Position numbers and translations under genes: made by a program. Of a DNA stretch of 64,000 bases, positions 1-10,920 are shown piece by piece (positions within the stretch are counted from its first letter, which is position 1; each line of letters begins with the position of its first letter). The notes beneath the pieces are model-generated. The model did no database searches, was not told where the DNA came from, and saw only the letters and a list, made by a program, of their open reading frames with translations. The DNA comes from Sorex araneus. Taxonomy: Eukaryota; Chordata; Mammalia; Eulipotyphla; Soricidae. Location of the stretch: assembly GCF_027595985.1 (NCBI RefSeq), contig NC_073304.1, forward strand, positions 145,941,246 through 146,005,245, given 5' to 3'.

Positions 1-1221
1 CTAACTTACCTTGGGCCTATCTATCTTGGGCAAATCTATCTGGGGCCAATATATCTGGGGACAACCTATCTGAGAAAATTAATCTGGTGCCAGTCTCTCT
101 AGGGCCATTATATATGTGGGGCCAATCTATCTTGGATCAATCTATCTGGGGCCAAATTCTCTTGGGCTAATCTACCTGGGTCCATTCTATGTGGGTCCAA
201 TCTACCTTGGTCCAATCTATCTGAGGCCAATCTATCTGGAACCAATCTATCTTGGACAATCTATCTGGACCAATCTATATGGTGCAATCTCTCTTGTCCC
301 ATTCTATCTTAGACCAATCTACCTTGACCAATCGATGATGGAACAATCTATCTAGGGATGATCTATCTTGGTCCAATCTATCTGGGGCCAATATATCTTG
401 GTTCTACATATCTGGGGCCAATCTATTTTGATTCAGTCTTTCTTAGGCCAATCTATCTTTTGCCATTCTTAGTTTTTCCAATCTATCTTGGGCTAATCTC
501 TATTGGGTCAATCTATCTTCAGCAATGCAATCAGGCCAGTATATCTAGAGCAAATCTATCTAGCTAATCTATCTATGACCAATCTCTCTCAGGCCAATCT
601 ATCTCTGACCTATCTATTTTGGGCTAATCTATCTTCGGCCAAATTATCTTAGTGTAATCTATCTTGGACCAATTTCTCTGGGGCCAATCTATCAGTAGCC
701 ATCCTACTTGGGCCTATCTATATGGGACAAAACTTTCTAGGCCCAATATTTTTTGCACAAATATATCTCAGGCCAATCCTTGTGGGGCCAATATATCTTC
801 AGCCATCTATCTATGGCCAAATGGTTTTGGACCCATCTTTCTCCAGCCAATCTATCTCAGTCACTTCTATCTTGGGCCAATTTATCTCAGACTGATATTT
901 GGCCAATATAACTTGGGTCAATCTATCTAGGGCCAATATATCTTGAAACAATCTATCTTGGACCTATTAATCTTGGGCCAATCTATCTTGAGGCAATATA
1001 CCTGTTCAAGCTATCTTGGGGCAATCTATCTTGGGTCACTGTATCTTGTGCCAATCTATCCTAGGACCATCTATCTGATGCCAATCTATGCTGTGACAAT
1101 CTATCCTGGACCATCGATCTTGGGTCATTCTATCTTGGACCAATCTATCTGAGTCCAATCTATCTTGAACAAATCTCTTGTAGGCCAAAGAATCTTGGGC
1201 CAGTCAAAAAGACTGGCCAAA
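1..1221 (+). repeat. 15-bp tandem array, segment 1
   Basis: Degenerate tandem repeat with a 15-bp period, consensus close to CTATCTTGGGCCAAT read on the + strand. Most units keep the CCAATCTATCT core. The positions before GGCCAA vary most (ctTGGG, ctGGGG, ctAGGG, ctCAGG). Occasional 1-2 bp indels shift the reading frame between units. The array enters from the left edge, so its true start is not seen. I see no promoter, splice pattern or long frame that would make it a gene. Confidence 0.93.
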
Positions 1222-1314
1222 CTGGTGAAGGGATGGGTATTGTATAACTGAGACTTAAACCTGAACGCTTTGTAACTTTCCACATGGTGATTCAATAAAA
1301 GAATAAATTTTTTA
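1222..1314 (+). mobile_element. L1 3'-end fragment with target duplication
   Basis: A very short, 5'-truncated copy of the local L1 3' terminus, ending in the usual AATAAA-rich tail. It is flanked by perfect 16-bp direct repeats (AAAAAGACTGGCCAAA at 1206-1221 and 1315-1330), so it is a genuine retrotransposition event into the 15-bp array. The same terminal sequence ends the L1 copies near 15145 and 16500. Confidence 0.85.
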
Positions 1315-1330
1315 AAAAAGACTGGCCAAA

Positions 1331-1793
1331 AAAGGGCCAATCTATCTCTGACTAATCTATCTGCAGACAATCTATCTTGGGCCAATCTATGTCTGACCAA
1401 TCTATCTTGAGCCATTCTATCTTTGGCCAAACTATCTTGGGCCGATCTATCAGGGGCCAATCTATCTGGGGCCAATCTTTCAGAGGTCAATCTAACTGGG
1501 GTCAATCTATATGGGCCCAGAACTCTAGCAACAATCTCTCTGACACCAATATATCTGGGGTTAATCCTTGTGGGGCCAATTTATCTTCGGCCTATATATC
1601 TTCAGCCAAACAATGTTGGACAAATCTTTCTCTGGCCAATCTACCTTGGGCCAATCTATTTTGGGACAATTTATCTTGGGACAATATATCTAGGGCCAAT
1701 CTATCTTGGTATATCAATGTTGGGTCAATATATATGGGCCAATATATCTTGGGTCAATCTATCTTGGGCATTGTATCTTGGTCCAATCTATCT
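1331..1793 (+). repeat. 15-bp tandem array, segment 2
   Basis: Same 15-bp period as segment 1, separated from it only by the L1 insertion. Its units stay in one frame for longer here, which gives the longest accidental open frames of the array (124-155 codons in two overlapping frames). Confidence 0.92.
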
Positions 1794-2035
1794 GTAGCAC
1801 TGTTGTCCTGTTGTTCATCCATTTGCTTGAGCGGGCACCAGTAACGTCTTCATTGTGAGACTTATTGTTACTGTTTTGGGCATATCAAATACGCCACGGG
1901 TAACTTGCCAGGATCTGCTGTGCAGGCGGGATACTCTCAGTAGCTTGCCGGCTCTCCGAGAGAGATGGAGGAATTGAATCCAGGTCAGCCGCGTGAAAGG
2001 GAAACACCCTACCCACTGTGCTATTTCTCCAGCCC
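1794..2035 (-). mobile_element. SINE type B (tRNA head, RTE-like tail), full length
   Basis: Reads on the minus strand as a tRNA-like head, a body with a cggcaagctac-type motif and a 'gatatgcc' block, then a 3' tail with 'gttactggtgcccgctcaagcaa'-like sequence. The tail resembles the 3' end of the RTE element at 19185-20142. It is inserted in the 15-bp array. Confidence 0.85.
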
Positions 2036-2330
2036 TAATCTATCTGTAGCCAATATATATTGGATTTAACTGCCTTTGGCCAATCTATTTTGTGTTAATC
2101 TATCCTGGGCCAATGTATCTCTAACTCTCTTAGGCAATCTATGTTGGACCAATCAATCTTGGTCCAATATATCTTGAGCCAAACTCTCATGGGCCAATAT
2201 ATCTATTGCCAAACTATCTTGAACCAATCTATCTTGTGCCTAATAATATGGGGTCAATCTATCTGGTACCATTATATCTTGGGTCCGTCTATCCTGGGAC
2301 AATGTATCTTGAGCCAATCTATCTCTTTTT
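2036..2330 (+). repeat. 15-bp tandem array, segment 3
   Basis: Short continuation of the 15-bp array between the SINE and an island of non-repeat DNA. Units are more diverged than in segments 5 and 6. Confidence 0.88.
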
Positions 2331-2966
2331 ATGTGTGAATGTGTTTTTATTACAGGAGTATGCATATACACTGGAAATGAAGCTATGTATTTACATTTGA
2401 TAAATATTTACACATTTATATATGTCTTACATTTATTCTGATGCATATAAATACATATACATTTGAACGTGTGTGCATGCGTGTGTGTGTGTGTATATGT
2501 GAGTGTGATTTATCGACAAACCTTAGCTATAGACAATGCTTGGGGTGGACTGATGAATTTGAAGATCTCTACAACAGACTGCCTTTTAAACACTTTGGGC
2601 TATACCCATGTCTCACTCAATAACAGGCAAGGAGAATTGAATTAAATTAAATTTATCTTAATCACTATATTCTGAATAAAAGACTCCTCCCTAAGAGGCA
2701 GAAACTGATCGGTTTACAAGGAACAAACCATACTACATGAGTAGAAATCACTCTTGGTGGTTCTCAGGGGACCATGTGGGATGCCATGAACTGAAGTCAG
2801 GTCAGATCTAATTTTTTAATGTTATTTTTAAATTCTCTTTGGAATAAGCAGCCCATAGTGCTTGCACAGAGTAACTGTTACCCCTGCCTCTAAAGCCGCC
2901 ATTTTCTCATATAAACTAGAGGTTAGGGCAAGAGAAACTCAGCAGGGAAGTAAGGTAGTAGGTTGA
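2331..2966. other. Non-array island inside the 15-bp array
   Basis: About 640 bp without the 15-bp period: AT-rich sequence, a short TG-rich stretch near 2480, and a 58-bp SINE remnant at 2748-2805. I recognise no gene. It may be older insertion debris or unique DNA that the array has expanded around. Confidence 0.5.
2748..2805 (-). mobile_element. SINE type A fragment
   Basis: Short piece matching the middle of the common SINE (ggtggttctcaggggaccat-like, then the end of the tRNA head). Both ends are missing. Confidence 0.55.
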
Positions 2967-3930
2967 TTTTGAACCAATCTATCTCTGGTCAATCTAATCT
3001 TCGGCCAATCTCTCTAGGGCCAATCTATTCAGAGGCAATCTATCCTGGGCCAATCTATCTTGACCAATCTTTCTTGGGAAAATTTATCTGAGCCCATCTA
3101 TCTGTGGCAAATCTATCAGGGGCCAATCTATCTTTGACAAATCTAACTGAGGCAAAGCTATCTTGGCCCAATAGATCTCAGGCCAATCAATCTAAGGCCA
3201 ATCTATCTAGGACCAATGTATCTTGGGCCAATTGCTCATGGGCCATATATCTAGTTCCAAACTATAGTAGGAAAATCTATCTTGTGCCTATCTCTCTGGG
3301 GCCTTTTAATCTGGGGCCAATCTATCTTGGGCCAAATATCCTAGTCCAGTGTTTCTTGGGCCGATCTCTCCCTGGCCTATCTTGTGCCAATCAATCTCTG
3401 GCCAACCTATCTTGAGGAAAATAATATTTGGTCATAGTTTCTTCAGCTAATCTACCGGAGACAATCTATCCTGGGCCAATCTATCTTTACAAATCTATCT
3501 TGGATAAATCTGCAGCCAATCTGTCTTTAGCAAATCTAACTGAGACCAATCTATCTTGGGATAATGTATCTTGTGGCATTCTGTCTCAACCAATCAACCT
3601 GGGGACAATCTATCTGGTGCCAATCTATCTGTGGCCAAACTTCCTGGGGCCAATCAATCTTGTGGTAGTCTATCTGGGTTAATCTATCTTGGTCCAATCT
3701 GTCTGGGGTTAATCTACCTTGGGCTAATCTATCTGGAGTGAATCAATCTGGGGTGAATCTATCTGGGGCCACTAAATGTGGGGTCAATCAGTCTTCGGTC
3801 AATCTATCTTGGGCCAATCTATGTGCGCCAATCTATTGGGGACCAATCTATCTGGGTCATTGAAACTGGAGACAATCTATCTAGGGCAAATCGATCTGGA
3901 GTCAGTTTATATGGAGCCAATTTATCTTTT
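2967..3930 (+). repeat. 15-bp tandem array, segment 4
   Basis: About 64 units by length. It resumes abruptly with 'gaaccaatctatctctggtc' and ends where an L1 tail begins. Many units carry gtcaatc or gctaatc in place of gccaatc. Confidence 0.92.
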
Positions 3931-5028
3931 TAAAAAACTTTATTGAATCACTGTGAGATAGTTTACAAGCTTTCATGTTTGGGTTACAATCTCACAATGA
4001 TCAAACACCCATCCCTCCACCAGTGCATATTCCCCACCACAAATATCCCTAATATACCCCCTTTCCTACTCTCCTCCTGTCTCCATGGCAGACAATATTT
4101 CCCATACTCTAGTTCTACTTTTGGGCATTATAGCTTGCAACACAGACACTAAGAGGTCATCATGTTTGGTCCACTACCTACTTTCAGCATGCATCTTCGA
4201 GCCCGACTCATTCCTCCAGCTATCATTTTATTACTGATCTCTTCTCTATTCCATCTGCCCTCTCCCCTCCCCTCATGAAGCAGGCTTCCAGCCATGGGGA
4301 AATCCCCCTGGTCCTTATATCTGTCCTTGGGTGTCAGCCTCATGTGATGTTATTTTATACTCCACAAATGAGTGCAGTCCCTCTATGTCTGTCCCTCTCT
4401 TTCTGACTCATTTCACTTAGCATGATACTCTCCATGTTTAACCATTTATGAGCAAATTTTATGACTTCATGTCTCCTAATAGCTGTATAGTATTCCGTTG
4501 TGTAGATGTACCAAAGTTTCTTTAACCAGTCATTTGTTTTAGGGCACTCGGTTGTTTCCATATTTTGGCTATTGTGAACAGTGCTGCAATGAATATATAG
4601 GTACAGATGTCATGTCTACTGTGCGTTTTTGCATCTTTAAGACCTATTCCCAGAAGTGTTATTGCGGGGTCATATGGAAGCTCAATTTCTAGTTTTTGAA
4701 GGACTGTCCATATTGTTTTCCAGAAAGGCTGGACCAGTCGGCATTCCCACCAACAATGAAAGAGTGTCCCTTCTTCCACACATCCACACCAGCACTGGTT
4801 GCTTTAGTTCTTTTGAATTGTGCCAGTTTCTGTGGTGTGAGATTGTTGTTTTGATTTGCATCTCCCTGATGACTAGGGATGTGAAGCATTTTTTCGTGTG
4901 CTTTTGGCCATTTGTATTTCTTTTTTGAGGAAACTTCTGTTCATTTCTTCTCCCCATTTTTTTGATGGGGTTGCAGGTTTTTTCTTATACAATTCTACTA
5001 GTGTCTTGTATATCCTGGATATTGGCCA
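3931..5028 (-). mobile_element. 5'-truncated L1 (3' UTR and ORF2 C-terminus)
   Basis: On the minus strand this holds the C-terminal part of L1 ORF2 (residues of the WWECRLVQPFWKT and DPAITLLGIG types, then YIYTTEYYTAIRR) followed by the 3' UTR and a poly(A) tail at the 3931 end. The frame is broken and the 5' part is absent. It is inserted in the 15-bp array; any target duplication is hidden by the repeat itself. Confidence 0.92.
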
Positions 5029-5930
5029 TCTATCTTGAGGAAAATCTATCTTGGGACCATCTATCTTGGGACAGTATATCTTGGGGCAATCTATCTTGGA
5101 TCTATCCATCTTGGGCCAATCTATATGGGCCAATATATCTGGGGTCAAACTATCTTAGGGCAATGTATCTTGGAACAATCTATCTGTAGCCAGTATATAT
5201 TGATTTTTATTATCTTGGGCTAATATATATTGTTTAATCCTATCTGAGCCAACTATCAGTAGCCAATCTAATGGGGTCAAACTATGTGAGTCCATATTTT
5301 CCAGGTCCAATCTCTTTGGCGCCAATATATCTGGACCTAATCTTTATTAGGTCAATCTTTATTTGACCATCTATCTACAGCCAAACAGCATTAGACCAAT
5401 ATTTGTTGGGTCAATCTATGTTGGGCCAATTTATCTCGGGCTAATCTGTCTCGGGCCAATCTATCTTGGGAAAATCTATCTTAGGCCAATATATTGTGTG
5501 CTAATATATCTTATACATATCAATCTTGGGCCAACTGTCTTGGGCCAATATAACTCAATTTGATCTATCTTGGCCAATCTATCTTGGGCCATTGTATCCT
5601 GTGCAAATGTATATTAGGACAATCTATCTGGTGATTCTATCCTAGGCCATTCAATCTTAGACAAATATATCTTGGGCCAATCTATATAAGTACAATCTAT
5701 CTTTGGTCAATCTATCTTGGGCCAGTCTATCATGGGAGAATCTTTACTGGGCCAATCTCTCTTGGGCCAAACTATTTTGGGCCAATCTATCTGGATCAAA
5801 TGTATCTGGGGACAATCTTGTTTGGGCCAACCCAGCTTAGGCCAATCTATCTGTAGCCAATATACATTGGGTTAATCTGTCTTGGGCCAATCTACATTGT
5901 GTATATCTATTTTGGGCCAATGTATCTTGT
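5029..5930 (+). repeat. 15-bp tandem array, segment 5
   Basis: About 60 units. Around 5401-5460 four consecutive units fill exactly 60 bp, which shows the 15-bp period clearly. Confidence 0.93.
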
Positions 5931-6109
5931 TTTTTTTTTTTTTTTGCTTTTTGGGTCACACCCAGTGATGTTCAGGGGTTACTCCTGGCTTTGCACTCAG
6001 GAATTACTCCTGGCGGTGCTTGGGGGACCATATGGGATGCCGGGGATCGAACCCGGGTCGGCCGCGTGCAAGGCAAACGCCCTACCCGCTGTGCTATCGC
6101 TCCGGCCCC
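5931..6109 (-). mobile_element. SINE type A, near-consensus
   Basis: Full-length shrew-type SINE on the minus strand: T-run (the A tail), gctttttgggtcacaccca, body, and tRNA-like head with intact B box (GGGTTCGATCC as complement) and A box. It is close to the consensus of other copies here, so probably young, and splits the 15-bp array. Confidence 0.95.
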
Positions 6110-7461
6110 TGGGCCAATGTATCTTGGGTCAATCTATCTGAGCCCACTCTATCTAGGGCCGAACTCTCGGGTCAATATATGTTGTTCCATTCAATCATGG
6201 TCCAATCTCTCTGGGGCCAATTTGTCTTGGGGCAATATATCTTCTGCTAATCTATATTAGGTAATCTACCTTAGGCCAATCTGACTGGGGCCAGTCTATC
6301 TGGGGCCAATGTATCTTGGGCCAATCTATCTCTGGCCTGTCTATCTTGGGCCAATAAATCTCTGGCCAACCTATCTTGTGGCATTTAATCTTAGGCCAAT
6401 CTATCTTCATTCAATCTATCTAAGGCCAATCTATTCAGTGACAATCTATCTTGGTAAAATGTATCTGGCCCAATCAACCTGTAGCCAGTTTATGAGGGCC
6501 AATCTATCTCTGGCAAATCTAAATGAGGTCAATCTACCTTGTGCTAATCTATGTTGTGTCAAAATATCTGGGGAAAATCTATCCTGTTCTAAACTATCTA
6601 GGGCCAATCTATCTTGCACCAATCTAACTGGGTCAAAATTATCTGGTTCCAATCTATCAGGGTCCAGTCCATGTGGGACCATTCAATATTAGGCCAATGG
6701 CCCAATCTATCTCGGTCCAATCTCTCTTGGGAAAATCTATCTGGGCCAATATATCTTGGGTCAATCTATCTAAGGTAAATCTATCTGGGGCCAATCTATG
6801 TGGGGCCAATTTATCTTTGGCATATATATCTTGGGCCAATCTATCTTGGTCCAGATACCTATCAATCTCGAACCAATCTATACTGGGCCCCTATATCTGG
6901 TGTCAATCAATCTTGGGAGAATCACTCCTGGGCCACTGTATCTTGTGCCAATCTATCCTGGGACAATTTATCTGGGGCCAATATGTGCTGGGACTATCCT
7001 GGGACAATCTATCTTGAGTCATTCTATCTTGGACCATCCTTCTGAGTTCAATCTATCTGCAGCCAATTTATCTGGACCCAGTCTATCTTGGGCCAATCTA
7101 TCTTCAGCCCAACTATGTTGGGCCAATCTTTCTTGGGCCAATCTATCTCAGGCCAATCCACCTGAGTCCAATCTGTCTCAGACCAATCTATCTAGGCCAA
7201 TATATCTTGGGCCAATTGACCTGTTGCAAATATATCTTGGGTCAATCTAACTTGGCAAATCTATCATGGGCCTCTCTTTCTGTACCCAATATATACTGGA
7301 TTCGGTATCTTGGGCCAATCTATAGTGTGTTAATCTTTCCTGAGCCAAAGTCTCTGGCCAATCTATCTGGGCCAATCTATTTTGGGCCCATCGATATGGG
7401 CCCAGGCTATCTAGGGCTCTAACTCTCTTAGGCCGATCTATAAATGTATCTGGGGACAATC
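6110..7461 (+). repeat. 15-bp tandem array, segment 6 (right end)
   Basis: The longest uninterrupted segment, about 90 units. It ends at about 7461, where a different sequence with LTR-like features begins. The right boundary of the array is therefore inside the window. Confidence 0.93.
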
Positions 7462-7745
7462 CTAGTATGCAGATCCTAGGTACTCAGCCTTTTGTCAGTA
7501 TGCAGATTCTACATTGTTTGTTTTCAGTATGCAGAAAAACTTTGCCTGATCTTCCTGTAATTCCTTTGCTGAAGACCTCACTGTATTGAGACCTATGAAC
7601 TGTAGGATGGTAATAAAAGATTTCAGGCCTCTCTACTTTTGTCACAGAGTCAGAGAGAACCTGGACCCTCCATGACATACATTTCTTCTGTATTCCTTGT
7701 CTCAGTGCCTCCGACTGCACAAACGTTCATGCAACAGCCCCGGCC
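7462..7745 (+). mobile_element. Putative endogenous retrovirus LTR (3' part)
   Basis: The stretch has a polyadenylation signal AATAAA at 7612-7617 followed by a pyrimidine-rich R/U5-like region, as in many mammalian ERV LTRs. Upstream is a three-fold 'tatgcag' motif. There is no internal retroviral coding sequence. Family not identified; the call rests on layout only. Confidence 0.4.
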
Positions 7746-9623
7746 CAGGTAGATTTAGTAGTGAATCCTTCCAAACCTTTAAAGATGACCTACTGCCAAT
7801 CCTCTTCAAACTTTTCCGGTAAATTGAAAAAACAAATACTCCCAAACAGTTTCTATGAGGCTAATATCATCCTGATTTTAAAAGCAGAGAGAGACGCCAC
7901 CAAAAAGGAGAACTACAGGACAAAATCCCTGATGAGCACATATGCAAAGGTCCTCAACAAAATGTTGGCAAACAGAATTTTCTCATCGAGAAGATCACAC
8001 ATCACACCAAGTATGATTCATCCCAGGGATGCAAGGGTGGTTTAACTTTAGCAACTCAGTCAACATAATACACCATATCAATAAAAGAAAAAAATAAAAA
8101 CCATATGATCATCTCAATAGATGCAGAGAAGCCATCTGGCAAGATCGAGCACCCATTCATGATAAAAAGCTCTCAACAAAACAGGAGTTGAAGGAACTTT
8201 CCTCAATATTGTCAAAGTCATCTACCACAAGCCCACAGTAAGCATTATCCTCAATGGGGAAAAACTAAAAACCTTCCCTCTAAGATCTGGGATGATCAAG
8301 GCTGCCCACTTTTGCCACTTCTATTCAATATGGTACTGGAAGTACTTGCCATAGCAATTAGGCAAGATGAAGATATCAAAGGCATCCAGATAAAAAAGGA
8401 AGAAGTCAAGCTCTCACTATTTGCAGTTGACATGGTACTATACTTAGAGAATCCTAAAGACTTCACGAAAAAGCTCCCAGAAACAGTAGATTTATATAGT
8501 AGAGTGGCAGATTATAAAGTCAGTACCTAGAAGTCCATGGCTTTTCTATATGAAAATAATAAAAGAGAAGAGAGATATATTAGAAATACAACCCTGTTTA
8601 CAGTTGTGCCTCAGAAAATCAAGTATCATGGAATCAGCTTTACTAAAGAGGTGAAAGACCTGTACAAAGAAAACTACAAAACACTATTTCAGGAAATAAA
8701 AGAGGACATGAGGAAATTGAGACGCATCCCCTGCTCATGGATTGGAAGAATTAACATTGTTAAAATATAAATACTCCCCAAAGCAATATATAGATTCAAT
8801 GTGTTCCCTATAAGGATAACTATGATTTAAAAAAAATAAAATAGACCAAACACTCCTGAAATTCACATGGAACAACAAACCCTCACGAATAGCCAAAGCA
8901 ATCCTTGGGTTAAATGATGGGAAGCGTCACTTTCCCCAATTCAAACTGTTCTACAAAATATAGGTATTAAAACAGCATGGTATTGTAACAAAAACAGACC
9001 TACAGACCAATGGAATAGAGTTGAATATCCTGACACAGACTCTAAAATATATGATAATTTAATCTTTGACAAGGAAGCAAGAAATGTGAAGGGAGTAAGG
9101 AAACCCTCTTCATGAAGTGGTGCTGGGAAAACTGGGAAGCTACACATATTTAAAAAAAAAAAAAGAAAAGAAAAGAACTCAGACCTCTTTCTAATGCCAG
9201 GCACAAAAGTAAGATCAAAATGGATTAAAGATCTCAACATCAGACATGAATCCATAAGGTACATGGAAAAAAATGTAGGCAAAACTCTTTGTGACATTGA
9301 AGCTAAAGGCATCTTTAAAGATGAAACACCATTGACCAAGCAAGTAGAACCAAAGATAAATTGGACTAAATGAACCTCAGAAGCTTCTGCACCTCAAAAG
9401 AAATGATGTCTAAGATACAAGAACAGCCCACAAATGGGAAAAATTATTAACCCAATACCCACCTGATAAGGGTTAATATCAAAATTATATAGGACACTAG
9501 CAGAACTTTACAAGAAAAAACATCCAACCCCATCAAAAAATGGGAAGAGAAAATGAACAGAAATTTCCTTAAAGAAGAAATTCAGAGGGCCAAAAGGCAC
9601 ATGAAAATTTCTCTACATCACTA
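7746..9623 (+). mobile_element. L1 ORF2 region, decayed (first part of a long L1)
   Basis: Translated pieces match L1 ORF2 from the reverse transcriptase region onward: [42 protein letters not shown], then LYKENYKTLF and a C-terminal stretch. Frames are broken by stops and indels, and 'FAVDMV' replaces the FADD-type active-site box. The 5' part is absent. The element is interrupted at 9623 and resumes at 11809. Confidence 0.9.
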
Positions 9624-10104
9624 TGTGTTAAAAAAAATGTGGAGGAGTGTGCATGCATTCGGTGACCATGAGTTGCTTCCTACCCCAGCCCACCACTACT
9701 GATAGACACAAGAAGGAGGGAACAGGGTTGCCAGGCTAGTTGGTGATCAGTAGCCATTTATTCCAATCTCTGTCCCCAACCCAGATTTAACACCACATCT
9801 CATCCCAGTCTCCCACTACCCCTCATTTCTGTCCACCCCCACCCCCGCCCATGGCCCAGTTTCACAGCCTTAGTCATCGCCCCCATCCCTCTGGAGTTCA
9901 AATACACACAGGTGAGAAAATACACATAGGTAACAAACACACATAGGTGAGGTAGCACAATCAACATAGGCAAAGCCCTTCCCCCAGGGAAAGCTTCTAG
10001 GACAAACTTTCATCCTGCAAGGAGATCACCCCAAGGCAGAATACTATCTAGGGCCATATTACTATCCCCTTTCCTTAGTCCAGCTCCATTAAAATCGTCA
10101 TCTT

Positions 10105-10418
10105 GAATTTACTTACTTTTATATTTATAAAATAGTTCAACATATTTGATTACATTTAATATTCAAACACCAATTCCACCACCATTACACCTTCCAACCA
10201 CCATATTTCAAATGATTCCATCATGAACCCCAAACCCTGCCCCAAAGCAGAACTGAAATAATTTATTTTGTATTGCTATGAATAATCCGCTGAAAACAAT
10301 CCAAAAAAAGTTTCTTAGAGAAAAGTGTGTGAAGATTGTTGTATTTCACCCAGGATCCAGTCAGCAGCCCTTCTATAACAGATTACTAACATGTTGTTAT
10401 AGGTTGAGCCTTGGTGCA

Positions 10419-10466
<48 letters not shown>

Positions 10467-10920
10467 CATCCATCTATCTATCTATCAATCTATCTACCTA
10501 TCTATCTATATGTGTATGTGCATATATATGCAGTTGATGCTTTGCTCTTGTTACAAATATTATTTACCTGTAAATATCATATAATCTTGTAAATATTATT
10601 TGGAGTCAATTAACTCTATGTATTTATGTATGTATACATATATATAAATGTAAGAATATATTTCCCCCTAAGATTGGTTGTCTTCTACTTTAAACCCCAT
10701 CAAATGTGGTGTGCTATTCTTGGAATATTTGTGGTGTGAGGTATGGGATGTCTTGTGGCTGTGAATGCAGCCGCGTGGTCTAGGAATAGGTTCACTTTTG
10801 GGTGAGGCTTGACCCGAGGGTGTGGAGAGTGGACGCAAGCATGGCAGCTGTTGAGTTCTGTGGTTTTCGGGTGCCAGAGATAGCTCCATTGGGGCGGGGA
10901 GGGGCCTCATCAGCCCCCCT
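10105..10920 (-). mobile_element. Retroelement family X copy (L1 3'-UTR-like)
   Basis: Shares its order of blocks with copies at 22764-23420 and 32500-33125 and, inverted, at 12721-13165: 'cacca(c)cattacaccttcc', 'aaccccatcaaatgtggtgtg', then GC-richer sequence. Members end in an A-rich tail on their own + strand and share a 'caccaatcccaccacc' core with L1 3' UTRs. I infer an L1 3'-end subfamily or a dependent element; not named. Confidence 0.6.
10418..10510 (+). repeat. (TATC)n microsatellite
   Basis: About 23 tetranucleotide units with a few ATCC and ATCA interruptions, inside the family X copy. Confidence 0.97.

Noticed and set aside
1377-1844. Open frames of 124-155 codons resembling pentapeptide-repeat proteins
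   Set aside because: They follow from a 15-bp tandem unit being a multiple of three. Several frames are open at once, frames change at indels, and there is no gene structure around them.
4355-4957. Minus-strand genes of unknown function
   Set aside because: The peptides are pieces of L1 ORF2 C-terminus in shifted frames.
10418-10510. CRISPR-like or other regulatory array
   Set aside because: It is a plain tetranucleotide microsatellite without spacers.
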